Shown: positions 12,776 to 25,479 of the stretch, piece by piece
Layout: each line of letters opens with the position of its first letter
Numbering within the stretch: position 1 is the stretch's first letter
Source of the DNA: Fasciola hepatica
Lineage: Eukaryota > Platyhelminthes > Trematoda > Plagiorchiida > Fasciolidae
Direction: 5' to 3'
DNA: 64,000 nucleotides
Assembly: GCA_948099385.1 (NCBI GenBank)
Contig: CANUEZ040000129.1
Location: 4,588,001 to 4,652,000, forward strand
Position numbers and translations under genes: made by a program
Notes under the pieces: generated by a model
The model's input: only the letters and a program-made list of their open reading frames with translations
What the model was told of the DNA's origin: nothing
Database searches by the model: none

Positions 12776-13165
12776 CCTCAGACAGCGAGCTTTGTGGACT
12801 GGACAAGCCTGGTGGGCCATTCAGGTCAAGGTTGTGCCTTTGTTGTTGTTCATGGTTTGGCTGACACTTCTATGTCACCAGTTATGTTCATGGAAATCCA
12901 TAGGGTAAACAGGATAGAGAAACTTAGTGAGTACTCTGCTTTTTGGTTCATAGTGCATCAACTTCAACGTTGTACCCTGGGACGGTACCCAGTTCTGGCT
13001 CCATTCATGGATGAGGACGATATCCGGGTGCGCATATGGTCACCTTCGCCGATTTTACAGCCAGCTAATAAATCTGTCGCTACCATTGGTCCTACTGTTT
13101 ACATAGGAGATCTTCCATCGCATGCCACACAAAACAGACACCTTCCGCACACAATTCACCGGTGA
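12776..13165 (+). other. Unrecognised ORF, possible terminal exon
   Basis: A frame opens after a splice-acceptor-like TCTTCAG|GT near 12753 and stays open to a stop at 13165 (123 codons from the Met at 12794). It contains 'VVVHGLADTSMSPVMFMEI', 'YPVLAPFMDEDDIRVRIWS' and 'ATIGPTVYIGDLPS', with no family that I recognise and no membrane segment or signal peptide. A GCTACAG|GTAAGTC donor-like sequence lies at ~12640. These splice-like words occur by chance often, so the exon reading is speculative. It sits in one of the few parts without recognisable transposon homology. Confidence 0.22.
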
Positions 13166-13370
13166 AAGCCTTTCAAAGAGGGGAAATAATAGAGAACGCC
13201 GCCTGAATCAAGTAGCACGTTTTGCCTTTTACTGAGAAAGCGACCTTGAACCATCAAGTTAGGAACCAGCGGTGTGTTAGTGTTGTGTGTTGTTGAAACG
13301 TGAGTGAGTGTGTAAGAGTAAGTGCTCATCTATTGGTGCATGAGAGTAGAATCTCCTTGCCTGGTGACTT

Positions 13371-13750
13371 GTGATGTTTATTTTTTCTTTCTTTCTAATT
13401 GACAGGTTTACCGGAGAGGCAACCGACGACCATTTCTTGTTTCTCGTCCGTCTTCATCGTCGGCATACGCGGTTTGGACTGCTTTCCTTTTTTCCAACCT
13501 CAAGTATTGAACACTCTTCTACCTACCTCTTTCCTCTATTAAGTTTCACAAACTTTTTCTCTTGCTTTGTTTTTCTTTGTTTTCTTCTTTTTTCTTCCTA
13601 TGATATGTCCTTTTTCCTCCCTATATTCTCCCAGGGGTCTCCATCAAAACCCTTCTGTGTGACCCTTCATTTAATTCATCTTTTCGTTCTTTTTTAACAC
13701 CTTTTTATTTCCTTTCAGTTTACTTTGTCGTCCCTCTTTCCATTATATTT
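13371..13750 (+). other. T/C-rich low-complexity tract
   Basis: The plus strand is strongly pyrimidine-biased, with many TTTTCTT and CTTTTT words. The 108-codon frame here is Phe/Leu/Ser-rich purely because of base composition. I regard it as low-complexity DNA and not as a membrane protein gene. Confidence 0.6.
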
Positions 13751-14179
13751 TCATTTTGTTGTTTCCATGATGTGTCCATCCGACTGGGGTTTGCCACACT
13801 GAAAGTATTCTTCCCCTCTTTTTCTTTGTCTGGGCAAAAGAGCTTCACCTAAAACAAGAAGTATAACGTTCATCTACCTTGCTCATATGGGTCTGAAACT
13901 TGATGAGTGGTGAACCTGCGTGGTGTCCTCTGATATCCCTCCGGCCCGGTTCTCAGCCTAAAGCTCTATATAAGACTGCTTGTTATTGATCGTATGGAAA
14001 GTAGATAGGAAGTATGGAAAAGCTGGTGCGTTTACCCCGATGTCACGCCGTACTGGAGCACTCGATTCTCAAACAAGGGCCAAAAACTCGTTAGTTTCAA
14101 ATCAAGCGCCCTCCAACCTCAAACACAAAACCGTACGGAGGGTACTATTCTGACTCCTGTAATTCCGGCTTCAAATGGA

Positions 14180-16985
14180 GAACCTTGGTAATGCTCTGCT
14201 TTATGCTGGTAGAGTTACCTTTTGAACGACGTCTCGCAGGTCGCTTCAAATACGGACTCTGGTAGCTAGTTCCACCGGCGGCGGATAAGTACTGAGAAAC
14301 ATTGTTCCCGGGCCCTCAGTCATGGTCATGGCCACTCTAGATTTAGGGAGTCTTTGCGCAGCGAATAGGTGAACGCTGATGTAAACAAGTGCAGATTGGG
14401 TGTCCCTTGGAGCTCAAGATATCCCTTGGGAAAAGTAGGTCCCATCTGACCCCTCGGTTTTCCATACTGTATAGATTTAGGGGGCGTAGTCAGCCGAAGT
14501 GTTATTCCGGATAACCCTCACATGCTCCTCGTGGCTTTCCACCGAACCCTCTCGACGGTATTGGTGCCTCGTAGTAGCATTGCTGGACGTGTCTGGATGT
14601 TTATCTCTCCAGGTGCTGTTCGGCTAGTGTGGCAAAAGGTTTTGGGAATGCTTCAGGCTTTAACTCATCTAGGAGCCTGTTGATTTGGTTAAGTTTGAAC
14701 ATGTATCTGTGAGCTATAAAGTTGCAGTTTGTGGTCAGAGGCGGATACTTTGGAATAATCGTGCCGGGACCTCTCCCCTGTGTAATCTTCTGAATTATGC
14801 TACCTCTTAGGAAGTCCTCGTTTTCCAGATAACCCCTGCATTTGTGACTTTGAATTGGGCCGAATTCAGTGAAAAGTCAATGCAGACTGGCCACTGGGAA
14901 TGTCTGTCAAGATTGGCTTGGAGAGCATCTCTATCCATTGCTGTCCTAAACTCCCGGCGGATCCTTGCTTCGTTGGCTTACAGTAGTATATTTGACTGTG
15001 CCATAGGAGGGAGATAGCCAAAATGACGGTGAATAAACTGGCTCTGAGCATGGACACCTGGAATACTCCGCCTCGCGCTCGACAGCCATCGGATACCCTT
15101 GCTTTCACCCTGACCCTGGGTGTTCGGTCGGTCAGGTAGTTGAAACCTAAACGATCGGAGATGTAGGGAAACCAAGTCTTGACGGATTCTGTCGAGGGAA
15201 CTGGCGGCAAACACGAGCAAAAGCCCAAGATAAATTAAGGATTGGGACTTCCTCCTGGACTTTCTCATCTAGTGCTCCAAAGCACCACCTCATTGGTTCC
15301 GTTAGGCTGGTTTGGCAAGATCTACCGCCACAGAAGCTGTGCTAGGCATCATTCAATAGATTACCATCATCGGCGAACCAGCAGATGATATCATCGATCA
15401 AGGCTTCCATTATCTTGGAGATTATGGAGAGCAGTGCCACAGGACGGTAATTTTGTGGTCTGTCTTCTTCCCTGCTTTAAAGGCCCGTGACTCAACATAG
15501 GCCTTCTACTCACCAAGTAACTTCCCGACTCGCATAGAACGGTTGGAAAAATTTTAGAGGGGGAGAGCTAACTGCTCCGCACACTGCTTGCTTAGCAGTG
15601 GTGAAATTTCATCCGGCGGCGGTGATTTTCGGAACCGTAGGCCTTGCAGCTTAAGCTCAATTTGCATAGGTGAGAAGATCAGTGATGCCGCATTTACCGG
15701 TGTACCAAAAGCCGCTGTAGCTGGGCCACTCTTACTTGCCTAGTTTTGCCTTTCCAAATCAAAATCTTGGGAGTGGTACTGAGGCAAGGTCTTAGGGACC
15801 TTAGTTGCTTTCCGTCAATATTCGACCCGCTAGCTGCACATCCGTTATTCCAGGCCTACCCCGCCACCGCTTCTATGCGACTAAATAAGCCCCTGGGAGC
15901 GGTTACCTTTTTGTTCACGAACTCCCTCTGATACTTCGAAGTATCCTGCCTGCGTTGTGCACTACACAGGTTTAGGATGCCGGTGTATTCGGTACAGTCC
16001 TGCGAGCTCCTGGCTATTCTATACCCATCCCATTCAACTCAGTTCTTCTTTGTGGCTTACAGCGTGCAACGGCGCATTATTGACCTGGGCTTCAGGATCC
16101 TAACTGGTGTTCGAAGCATAAACCTCCGCAGAGCTACCGTCATAATTCCCCTCACGCTGTCCCAGGGTTCGTCAGCATAGAACTGGTCCTGTGGCTACTG
16201 CGCTGTGGCTAGAAATTCGTTCACGGCGAGGACATTTGCTCGAGGCGGATTATTTTGGTAGCGCATTCAGCTCTCAGCAAAGCGGTAGCTTGCGTCAACT
16301 CAAACCTGACGGCCTCATGATCCCTGAGCCCCAGTCGTTCACAGATCACTGTCTGCCTAATCACTTGTGGTTCGCCGTAAGTTCCCAGTCAGTGTTGGGG
16401 GAGTGAAATTCTCTAGCTATCGCGTGGGTTGCTAAATATGCTCACACCTGCCTAGGCCGTTTATTGTATCGAAGAACGCTAAATGTACGGACCCGTGACC
16501 GGCATGGCAAGACAAGGCGGCAAAGCAGACATCACGCAGATTAACGCCACCCATCACAAGCACGTGGTCGTGTTCCAGTGACCCCACGTACTGCAGTGCC
16601 TTTAGTATGCAAGAGATTGTGGGGTCGGTGCAGTTCTTAGATCTGTAGATCACATCTACAGGACATATCTTCTCTGTCGTCAGTCTTATGGCAGCCTATA
16701 CTACCTCCGACAACTTATCTGAGGTGGGGTCTGAAGGCCGGCTTGCTTTCAGCTTTCTCGTGAAGTACGGAGCGCACCCCCCGCCCAAATTTCCTGTTCT
16801 ACCGCTCCTGATGATATCCATCCCATGGATCACCAGCTCGGAGTCAGGAACTCCTTTGTACAACCATGTTTCCATTATCCCAATCACCAGCTCATTGCGC
16901 CGGACGCTCACGAGGTGAAGTTAGGGAGGATTTTTGCGCTGGCCTAGACCGCTCGTGTACACACAATTCCTAGCTTAGACCGTTA
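14180..16985 (-). mobile_element. Jockey/CR1-like LINE, nearly full ORF2, decayed
   Basis: On the minus strand the ORF2 order is visible. The endonuclease begins near 16960-16850 with 'GIMETWLYKGVPDSEL' (TETWL motif) and 'IIRSGRTGNLGGGCAPYF'. At 16600-16530 'HDHVLVMGGVNLRDV' replaces the usual LILGDFN motif (GDFN is GGVN here). Reverse transcriptase at ~15500-15400 reads 'RPQNYRPVALLSIISKIMEA' (RT block 2), then at 15170-14990 'RVRVKARVSDG' and 'GGVFQVSMLRASLF' (SGVPQGSVLGPLLF). The C-terminal cap at 14330-14210 reads 'RRRWN', stop, 'LPESVFEATCETSFKR', the standard WNxLPExVVxAxTxxxFK ending. Many stops and shifts; non-functional. An upstream minus-strand block (17.2-17.7 kb) may be its ORF1 or 5' UTR. 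Confidence 0.85.
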
Positions 16986-16999
16986 TGGTATCCCCGGTG

Positions 17000-19640
17000 A
17001 AGGCAAAATCTCTTCCGTGGTTACTGCAGGGATACCACTGGATGCCGCCATGGATGCAAGCAAGTGCACGGTGTGGACCAGCCTGGAGGGAAGCCTTTGT
17101 CTGTTCAGCTACGTTTAGGCTGTCAGCTCTACCTGAGCTGGCTCGATCGAGCTTATTGGACTTGACAGCCGGTCACTGCTTCTTACTGTAACTTCTCGAG
17201 ACTTTGGTAAAGAAAGTGTTGGCTGATTTGTCATCGTGGGTTTAGCTGCTCTTAGCAGTTGGCTCTGGCGTCGCGGCCTGCATGGGGCAAAAGTACATCT
17301 GAAAGGAAGCCAACTCTAGTGGCATACCTTTTCGTGATCGTAGCTTGTGCTATGGTCTCCGACGGAGGGGTGACTAGGAGGACCTTAGACTGGGGGACGT
17401 TCTGTACGAGAGCAGCAGCAACCTGTTGATACTGCACGGCTTTAACCCATCGGTCGCCAATCTTTATGCAGTAAGTTATCACTAAGGGAGATTATGGTTT
17501 TCCCTCTCCGTGGTGTTGTCGTTGAGTGGATCAGGGGCCCCACACAGGATTCCATTTCGTGCCCCCAAAATCGTTTTGCGTGGACGCGTTCTACCTGTCG
17601 AAACTTTCCTGATAAATCTGGGTAGATCCCGTCTTGTGAGAACCTCAAGACCACCGTTGATACCAGCTGGTCCTCCATGTCATCATCCGATCATAACGAT
17701 GGTTTCAGCAACCTGGGGTGTCGCAGAAATCGAAGGTCGTTATTCATGGCCAGCCACCTGAGGTCGACAGGACTCAATCCAGGCAGTGACATCTGTGTAC
17801 ATACTAGATGGTATGCCTTACTGAAGTGAATTTCAGGCTACGCGGGTGATGTTGAATCAAATTTTATAAGGTTAAACACAATCACTGACCTGGTGTTAGG
17901 GCCGGCAGCATTAAATTCCCTCGCAGTAGCAGTAGCTTTTCCCATGGCATGTTTTCGACTACTCATGAGCTCCGGACATCCAAGAGCTTTCAATATCTGC
18001 GTAGTTGGTCCAGTTAGCTCATGAGCAACCAAACTCCTCGAACCAATCTGGCCTAGTGATAGTGTTCCCCCCGTTGTTCTCCGAATCAAAATGTTCTGTG
18101 CCTCCATTTTAAATTTTGGGGCCCTGCCCGCCCTGGTTATGGTCATAACTGTCTACGATTTCTTTTGGCTGTCCGAAAGCTCTTCACAGCGGTAGCAAGT
18201 CTAGAACTCATATTGCGCATTGTGGTCTGACACTCAATGCAAAACCCCTTCAGATAACTGTACCTGCCGCATATATCAGATGCTCCCTTTGAAGTTTTGC
18301 TGCATGTTCCATGTTATCGATCGTGACAAGTATTGTACGGGATGCTCTCATTGTCCATGACCTACCTACCATTTTTAATCCCACAGGAAACACTTTCGCT
18401 TACCGAGGATTTTTTTGTTTCGCATAATTTGTTTGAAGCACCCTGGGAAACCACAGTGACTTTGACTTGGCTAATGCAAAGTTTATTCCGGAGGAAGCCG
18501 GTGACAAAGTAATATGCAGAAAGATAATTGAGAAAAGTGCGACCGGGCGATATTGTCAAAAAGGTACTGGACAAAATAAACAATTTCGCTGCTAATGGGA
18601 CTAGGAATATGCACTGGAAATAAATGTTAGCATGAAATGGTAAAGAAGAGCAAGAAAAGTGATGCTAAACCGATACAGACCTATGAACCCTCCAGGTCAG
18701 TTCACTCGTAATCAAAATCAACATATATCGGGTCACAAGAGGTAGAAGGCAGTGCGGCAAGTTTGTCCGGGTCCTTGCATCATGGGCTCCTTGAACTACT
18801 CGGAGCCGCGACAAATAGAAGAGCAGAGTTTTCTTCACTATCTTTGCTAAATAAGGTTAAAAATGGGACCTTTAGCCGCTGTGCTTTATTCCGAAAAGCC
18901 TCTCAGGACCACTGTCCCCGGGTGAGTTCAAGCTAGTGCCCTATCTTCCTCGAGGGCAAAAGTTGTAAGGATTGGAAGCTGGAGGTAGTGGGCGAAAGTG
19001 TGAGATGTTACTGGTACAGGGATAGTTGGCAACTGGAAATGGCAGATGCCACGACGAAGTTTGAATGCGGGAAGTTTAGGACGAAAAAAAGACGGACGAC
19101 AACGGTGGACTGAGAAATTACGACAACAACAGTGGTAGTGGGGACAGGAGAAGTAAAACAGAACCACGGGTACAGCGGCTACCCAACCGAGAGTTTCGGC
19201 AAACGCCCTGTCTCAGCCGCAGCCCGGTAGATATTTGAAGTCCATAACCATTTCAGCAATTTTCCTTTTCTTCGGGATCCGGCTGCAGTCGAACACCACT
19301 CTTCGTTGACTGAACTTTTCTCAAGCTACTTAGAACTCACCCTCCGTCTACCTCAATGGGTGACCCCCGGAGGCCGTAAGATCGCTGAGGGCCCAGGGCA
19401 GTGCTGTCAACCCAAGGAGATCAACATATCCTTTTGGGACCTTAAGAGTTTCTATAAGGTCGCAGCCGCGCCTGCCGCACCCGAGCAAGAATTTCAGTGT
19501 CTCAAGTCTCTGCTCATGGTCCAGACCCCTTAAGCTAGCGAACCACCCGACGAAACGTCATTCCGCCTGTTCAAGAAGCTAGATGTCCTTCACTGAGAAG
19601 AGCCACCGCCTCTGGACACGACATTACTGGTGCGGCTGAA
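17000..19640. other. No confident gene; possible 5' part of the LINE and anonymous ORFs
   Basis: Minus-strand frames at 17678-17442 and 17482-17252 lie just upstream of the endonuclease of the 14.2-17.0 kb LINE and could be its ORF1 remnant, but they show no zinc knuckle or esterase motif. A 102-codon minus frame at 18146-17838 and a 75-codon plus frame at 19306-19533 have no recognisable domains. I see no LTR or terminal repeats. Confidence 0.3.
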
Positions 19641-19650
19641 AGAGCGACTG

Positions 19651-21960
19651 TTAGTATGACAATATAACCCGGGCTTTTCCGGAAGCAACGGTTCCTTTAA
19701 ACTTTTGGGGTTCCTTAGATGCTTTTTGAGTGGCCGCGCAGCACTGCACTCCAGATCGGAAGTTTTCCCGTGTGACTACGCCAGTGCCCTTTGCTCGTTT
19801 GCCCCTCCGGGGCACCCGTAGCTTTAAGCTGCCTGCCAAGTACCAAGTGGGTGAGCTTGTTGGCATTTAGTGTTAAGTCCTCGGCCACTGGCCTGTGATG
19901 CACTGCATTCAGATCTCGCTGCGAGGATTTGTTGCAACGGCGCCATCTAATTTCACGTCATCTGCAAACGCAAAATACGGGTTTTCTGGGTCTATGGCCA
20001 AGTCGTTTTTGAACATAATGAACATAGGTCTAAGGATAGGGCCCAGATGCACACCGCTCGGAAAACACCCTTTTCGGCTACTGGGTCCTACACACCGACT
20101 TGAAAATTCCCAACTGTGATGGACCTGTGGATCTGCCCAACAGCTTTCCGAAACTGGTCAAAAGAACCCAACCCAATCACCAACAAACGGTAGTTGAGTG
20201 AATCAAACGCCTTCTGGAGGTCAAGGCAGCAAGCTTCTACTCCTCAACCCTGGTCTAACCTCCGGGTAACATCGTCCTTGAAACAGATGAGGTTTGACAA
20301 GCAGGATCTCTGACGAACAAAAGTATACCGGTTTGTCACGATCAGACCATGGGCCGTCACGTGGTTCGCAATCCTGTCTTGCAAAACCATCTCTATCACC
20401 CTGAACAATGCCGCAGTCATACAAACGGGCCTGTAGTTGAGAGAGGTTGTACTATGCCCGGCTTTAGGGATTGAGGTGACCGTCGCCTTGAGCGTACCCT
20501 GGGGCCAGCCATCTTCGTAGAGAAATGCGCTGAATAGCGTAGTCAGAGGCAGGGCCGAAATTCACACCGGAGGCTGAACTACTGCTTGATGGATACCATC
20601 GGGCCTCGCGGCCCTGGCTTTACCAAGCCACTCGGAGCCTTGGTTGCTCACTTGGAGTAATAACCTCTCCTGACAATTGTGTACGAACACGGTGGAGGTC
20701 GGCGGAAGGCCTGGGGTGCCGCTGTCGCTTCCACGCACCTGCCGGCAGTGACACCAGAAGGATTCTACCTTTCCCGGATTGTTTGTGGCCGCTCTACCCT
20801 GGGAATATTATGCTTTCCGAAAAGCTACTCTTGGAGAGCCCGTGGATTGCATTTAATTGCAATACTTCTTTGGGTCTGGTCAGGCGGCTTTGGGTAGAAG
20901 CTGATAGTACTCTCTTCTGCGTTCTCTCTCAATCTTACCGGACTTGGTTTCTTCTGCCAAATCATGCAGGCAGCTTCTGTGACCACCACTGTTTCGGAGT
21001 CCGGCCCAACCAGCTCTCTTCCGCCAGATAGCCTTCCGGACCTGACCAATCCACCTCGGCTGGTTGCCCTTCCGATGAAACTTCCCAAGAACCGATATTG
21101 TGTCATTCGTTGACTGGTTACCCGTTTTATGCCTCCAGGGAAGGTCCACAAGGTCCATACCCTGTCCAACCTCCTATTCTATCCGAGCCCCAAAGTGTCT
21201 TTGGCACTGTCCAGTCTACAAGGTGGTAGCTGCGTCTCTGTTTGTATGGGGTTCTAGTCTGCCCAGATTCAGGGTTGAGCGGAGTACTCCGCGGCCAGCA
21301 TTTCGCAGCGGAACCTCAGCCTAGACGTCTGAAACATCCAGCGGGTAACTTGTGATCGCGGGGTCCAGGGTAGATGGAAGCTGCTCTTGCCTCCTCTTGG
21401 TCCCGATAACATGCCAAGTTAGGTCCCTACTATGACGTAGCCTAGCCGACGATGGCCGAACGCGTCCCTAGGAGATAGTTTGTTAACCCAGTCTACCTCC
21501 GGTGTGCTGAGGTCTCCTAACACCGGGACTTTCCTCTCTAAACTTGTAAGTTATGAGTATTGCACTAGCTGGTCATCCCCCTCTGTTGGAGACTACGGGC
21601 TGCGATACATTCAAACGACCCTCGTTGCTGCGCCATAAGCCACTAGGGCAACTGAGGTGGCTTATATATGGGGCAGATACAACTTGAATTCTTCTCTCTG
21701 GTGATAGCGTCCTCGGGTGAAAAGCTTTATCTTTCGTCCCTCCCCCGCCCCCCGTGCGTCCTGCCCGAGAGGCTCCTTACGAATTCAGGAAGTATTTGAT
21801 GTGTCGTTCTCCTCGGGTAGAATCTGAGTCTCAGTGAACCTCATCGTATCTACACCCAGTATTCCAGCTTAAAGCTTCAGCCGCCTTTTGTCCGCAATTT
21901 CTGCTTTTGTGTACGCAACCAGCAGTTGCCAAGTCCCCTGTCCGTTATATAGAGTCCCGA
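19651..21960 (-). mobile_element. Jockey-like LINE with endonuclease and reverse transcriptase, decayed
   Basis: Minus strand. The endonuclease is at ~21960-21440, where 'VDTMRFTETQ' replaces the ITETWL motif and 'KVPVLGDLSTPEVDWVN' the GDFNxPxIDW motif. The ORF2 linker at 21150-20990 has 'QPRWIGQVRKAIWRKRAGW', the basic KPWWNxxxRKxxxxKRRAW block. RT lies at 20450-19900: 'TAALFRVIEMVLQDRI', 'NRYTFVRQRSCLSNL', then 'RLDQG' before a stop and 'CCLDLQKAFDSL' (motif A, Asp retained). Next come 'SGVHLGPILRPMFIMF' and 'YFAFADDVKLDGA', with the catalytic FADD intact. The segment 19866-19651 has 'NFRSGVQCCAATQKASK', the post-catalytic region. It ends before the C-terminal cap, so it is 3'-truncated or too decayed. 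Stops and shifts throughout. Confidence 0.87.
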
Positions 21961-24900
21961 TGGCCCCCAGCGGCTCGGAGCTAAGGTCAGCGCCCAGTGA
22001 GACGGTTTGCAAAAGCTAAAAGGCCGATACCGTTGGGCCTAGTTTAGTTTCCCTTCCAGGATTTGAAGGAAGCCTACTAGATCTTCCAGCTTCCGGCAAT
22101 GATGAGCTGTTCGAGCTCCATGTGCCTCGACTTTGAGAAGCTTCGTCTCTTTTTCGTAGGCTCGCCTGAGGAGAGCGGACAGGAAGTTTTGGGTTAGACC
22201 TGTCACAGTGCTCCATTCCGATTTATCTGCAGGATCATACTGCTATTCATCGATTCTGCTAGACCGATCCCTTCACCGAAGTAAAGGCTGGGGACAGATA
22301 AAATTTGAGGGACGGAAGGATGTTTGGCTCGCAGGGCTGACGAGAATAATGGCTCACGGACTTTGTAGATAACAGCAGCTACGGATCGAATGATGCTACG
22401 CGCGCCATCAAAAGACTAGAGCCGAACCACAGAAATATTTAAGTGAACCTGCGGGGCAAACAGTACAGGGCAAGAAATGATCAGAGAGGACCAACAAAAG
22501 CGTGTCACTTTGGCGGTTGAACCAGGAACAGCCTAGTTCGCAGCAATAGAACGAAGTTTATATCTGGGATGGTAATACAGAAGATGGTTACCAGAAATGA
22601 ATGGGGTGTTACTACCGGTGACAGATGGGGTTCAAATTACCATTCCTGTCGGGGAACCCCCTCCCCAAGGCCTTATTCACTCAGCGGTTACAGACACCCA
22701 CTGGAGTCCACGAAGACCGACGGGCCTCATTACCGTAGTTTCCGAGTGGTCCGGGTTCTGTCATCGGACTTACTGCTAGGTGTTCAGAGTTCTTGTAAAT
22801 TGACGTATGTATACTCGATTTTTACTGTACTGCATTGGCATATTTCTCTACCACGATCGGGAAGCACTCGCAAGCGCATGATCATGGTGTACACTGTTAC
22901 TCAATACGATGAGCTGTACACAAATTTTAGGAACAGCAGTCAATAAAGTCAGCGGCAAGAAAACATAGCTAGTATCGGTTTGAATCGATCACACCAATGA
23001 TGGTTTGCGCTGCTAGCACGAACCGGTTTCGAGTTCGAGTCGGGGGGTTGCGCCTCGGGTATTCAATTTCAGTCCATCTTGCAGGAAAATCCCCATAAGA
23101 CGCTAGGTTTACCTGAGGTGCGCTAAAAGCCATGCCAATTTTGAGGCATTTTTCAGCTCTCGATAAGGGGCAAAAGTGCGACGGGAGCTGTTGCTGTAGT
23201 AACAGCTGAGAGTTTTATTCATTGGTGCCCCGTGTGAAATGGCACCAAATAGCTTTTAACAACGATAACTGTGCAAATAATAGGAGCTCAGTTTTGATTT
23301 AGGTGACAGGTGGGCAAAAATGTGACCTATCGACGCAACTAAATGTGGAACGCTGCCAAACTTCTAGAAATGAGGTGTACAAAAATGCGTTACTGTCTCT
23401 GGAAATGATGAAGTTAATCACCATGATGTGATTATTCGAAGTTGAATAAGGAATAGACTGAACCACTGTATTTCTGAACAAAGCCACAAACAAAAGCACG
23501 CCAGTTGTGATGAATAATTCCCGTAGTGAAGTGGAAAACACTTCTGCCCTAAACTGCTTATATGATGAAAACTACGGCTTTTTTCCTCCATTGCTCAGCG
23601 GCTTACCCCTCAACTGCGAAAGTACGCGTACACGACCGTAAATGCAACCTACCGAGATCTAGGTCCTAACATCTTAAAGAAGAAACGCGTGAATAATATG
23701 CGTAGCATACGGAATCAGCTGACAGTGAAAATAATCCCATCCCTATTTAACTCGGCCTATGGAACGGGCAAAGAGCCGTAAGTTCCGACGATAGCCGTAA
23801 GCCAGTGAAAAGACGTTGTTTTGGTTTAGGTACTGTTTATTCTAACAAAAAGAAATTACGAGCTGTGTTGGACCCCGTAGTAGAGAACAGTTATGGGACC
23901 TCCTCAGCAGATATCTTCAATCACGCACGAAAAAGGAGTGCTTCAGCGATATCATGAACGAGGAAACGGAAACCGAAGAAAATGTCAATGGAAGTTATGA
24001 TGTAATGAAATAGAAATAACTTTGATAGCAACAATGATATGATAATGAAATATAAAATGAGCGCAAACGTAAATGAATATAAAAATCCAAGACAGAATTG
24101 AAATTTACATATAATATCACAGACACATACAAATGGTATAAGCGGACACAATGTAAAAAGGAAACAGTCATCGAAGCCTTCGCCGGCCGTATTGCACGTC
24201 ATACTGACAGCTTAGGCCTATATACATTGTAATCTATATTCTGAACTCTTACACAAGCTTTTGGGTCACCTCCGGATCCCCTTCACCACCCTCACCCTCT
24301 GGAAGAGAATACTTGTAGAGACCCTCTGATCTAAATGAGGGCTCATTTTGCGCCGGCCACCCTTAGCCAAACGAATATCGGGTGACACCGGTCATCAGGA
24401 TAATCATGTAGCGATGCCACCGTCCACTCGTGCTGCCGTTGGAGGAGAACATTGCGCACTGGACTCAGCGATCTCCTATTCGACCCGCACGTAGGGCTCC
24501 GTCTTTCTTTATGTTTGGGGGTATAAACCATCTGAAATGAAAGAAAAAGACTGCCGTTATCGGTGATTGAACATGGATGTCTCTCGTGTATGTAATGAAT
24601 CTTCAAAGTGAAACGTACCTCTATTTGGATAAACGGTGGACTCATACGTATTCTTTCTGGTTGCTGTAGTTGGCACACTGGTAGTGCTCCCGTCGGTCGC
24701 GTGTGCAGTGCTGGACCCAGGTCGTACCCTCATCGAGATCAACGGATGTGTCCTCCATGCGGCAAACACTGCACGAGTCTTACCTGACGGGGGTAATCTT
24801 CGACTTACGGACTCTTTTGTCCCTGTTCATGTACGCGGCTGACGTCACGGTCCGGAACCACCGGAAATCTGCCAGTTGCATTTCGTCCCCCATACTTTCT

Positions 24901-25470
24901 GTACCCTTCACACCAGTGTTCCTAATGTCAATGACAGCCTTCTGTTTTGTCAATGAAGGCTGCAGCATTTCACTGGACGTAGTAGGAACAAGTTCTAAGG
25001 GTTGAATTTGCGGCTTAACCGTGCGTGCAGATATGTTTTCCTCCATACTGCCACACGACGCTGTCATCTGATAAATACACGGCGGTCCTGGAGGACCTAT
25101 TATAACAATGGACATTTATGCCCTTACCGGAACCATTTCGCCCAGCCAGATTCCTCAACTGCCGAGAGAACTCCACGAACTTCATGTATTCCAAGTTGTC
25201 TAAAGCCACGGTAAAACCCTTAGAAACATCGTCACATAAAGCTCACATCCTGGTTGGGCTTGTCAAGGGGACTTCCTGAACCACTTCCGGCTCCGTTGTT
25301 GGCGGTCTGCTTTCCCATGAGGCACTATCCTGCGGGGCTCAACGACTTGTCGGTAGTCTGCGGGTGTCGTGCTTGATTATACCGCTTATCTTCAGGATAT
25401 GACCCCAGGAGAGCAGCTACTGTTTGATGAAGCCACACGTACACGGCTAGTTAGGACCCATTGCAACCCT
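21961..25470. other. Mostly anonymous sequence
   Basis: The longest frames are 22569-22946 (+, 125 codons) and three minus frames between 25115 and 24343 (111, 70 and 111 codons). None carries a motif that I recognise. The three minus frames sit immediately upstream of the RTE-like LINE and on the opposite strand, so they could be antisense to its 5' part. 23950-24130 is AT-rich. 22216-22016 (-) is Ser/Arg-rich and lies just upstream of the LINE at 19.65-21.96 kb, so it may be part of that element's 5' region. Confidence 0.3.
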
Positions 25471-25479
25471 GGTAGTGTG

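Noticed and set aside
13371..13697. 108-codon hydrophobic ORF resembling a membrane protein
   Set aside because: The DNA is simply T/C-rich. Phe, Leu and Ser follow from composition and no other sign of coding is present.
22960..23060. B-box-like words (GGTTTGAATCGATC, GAGTTCGAGTCG) suggesting a tRNA or SINE
   Set aside because: No acceptor stem or matching A box could be placed upstream.
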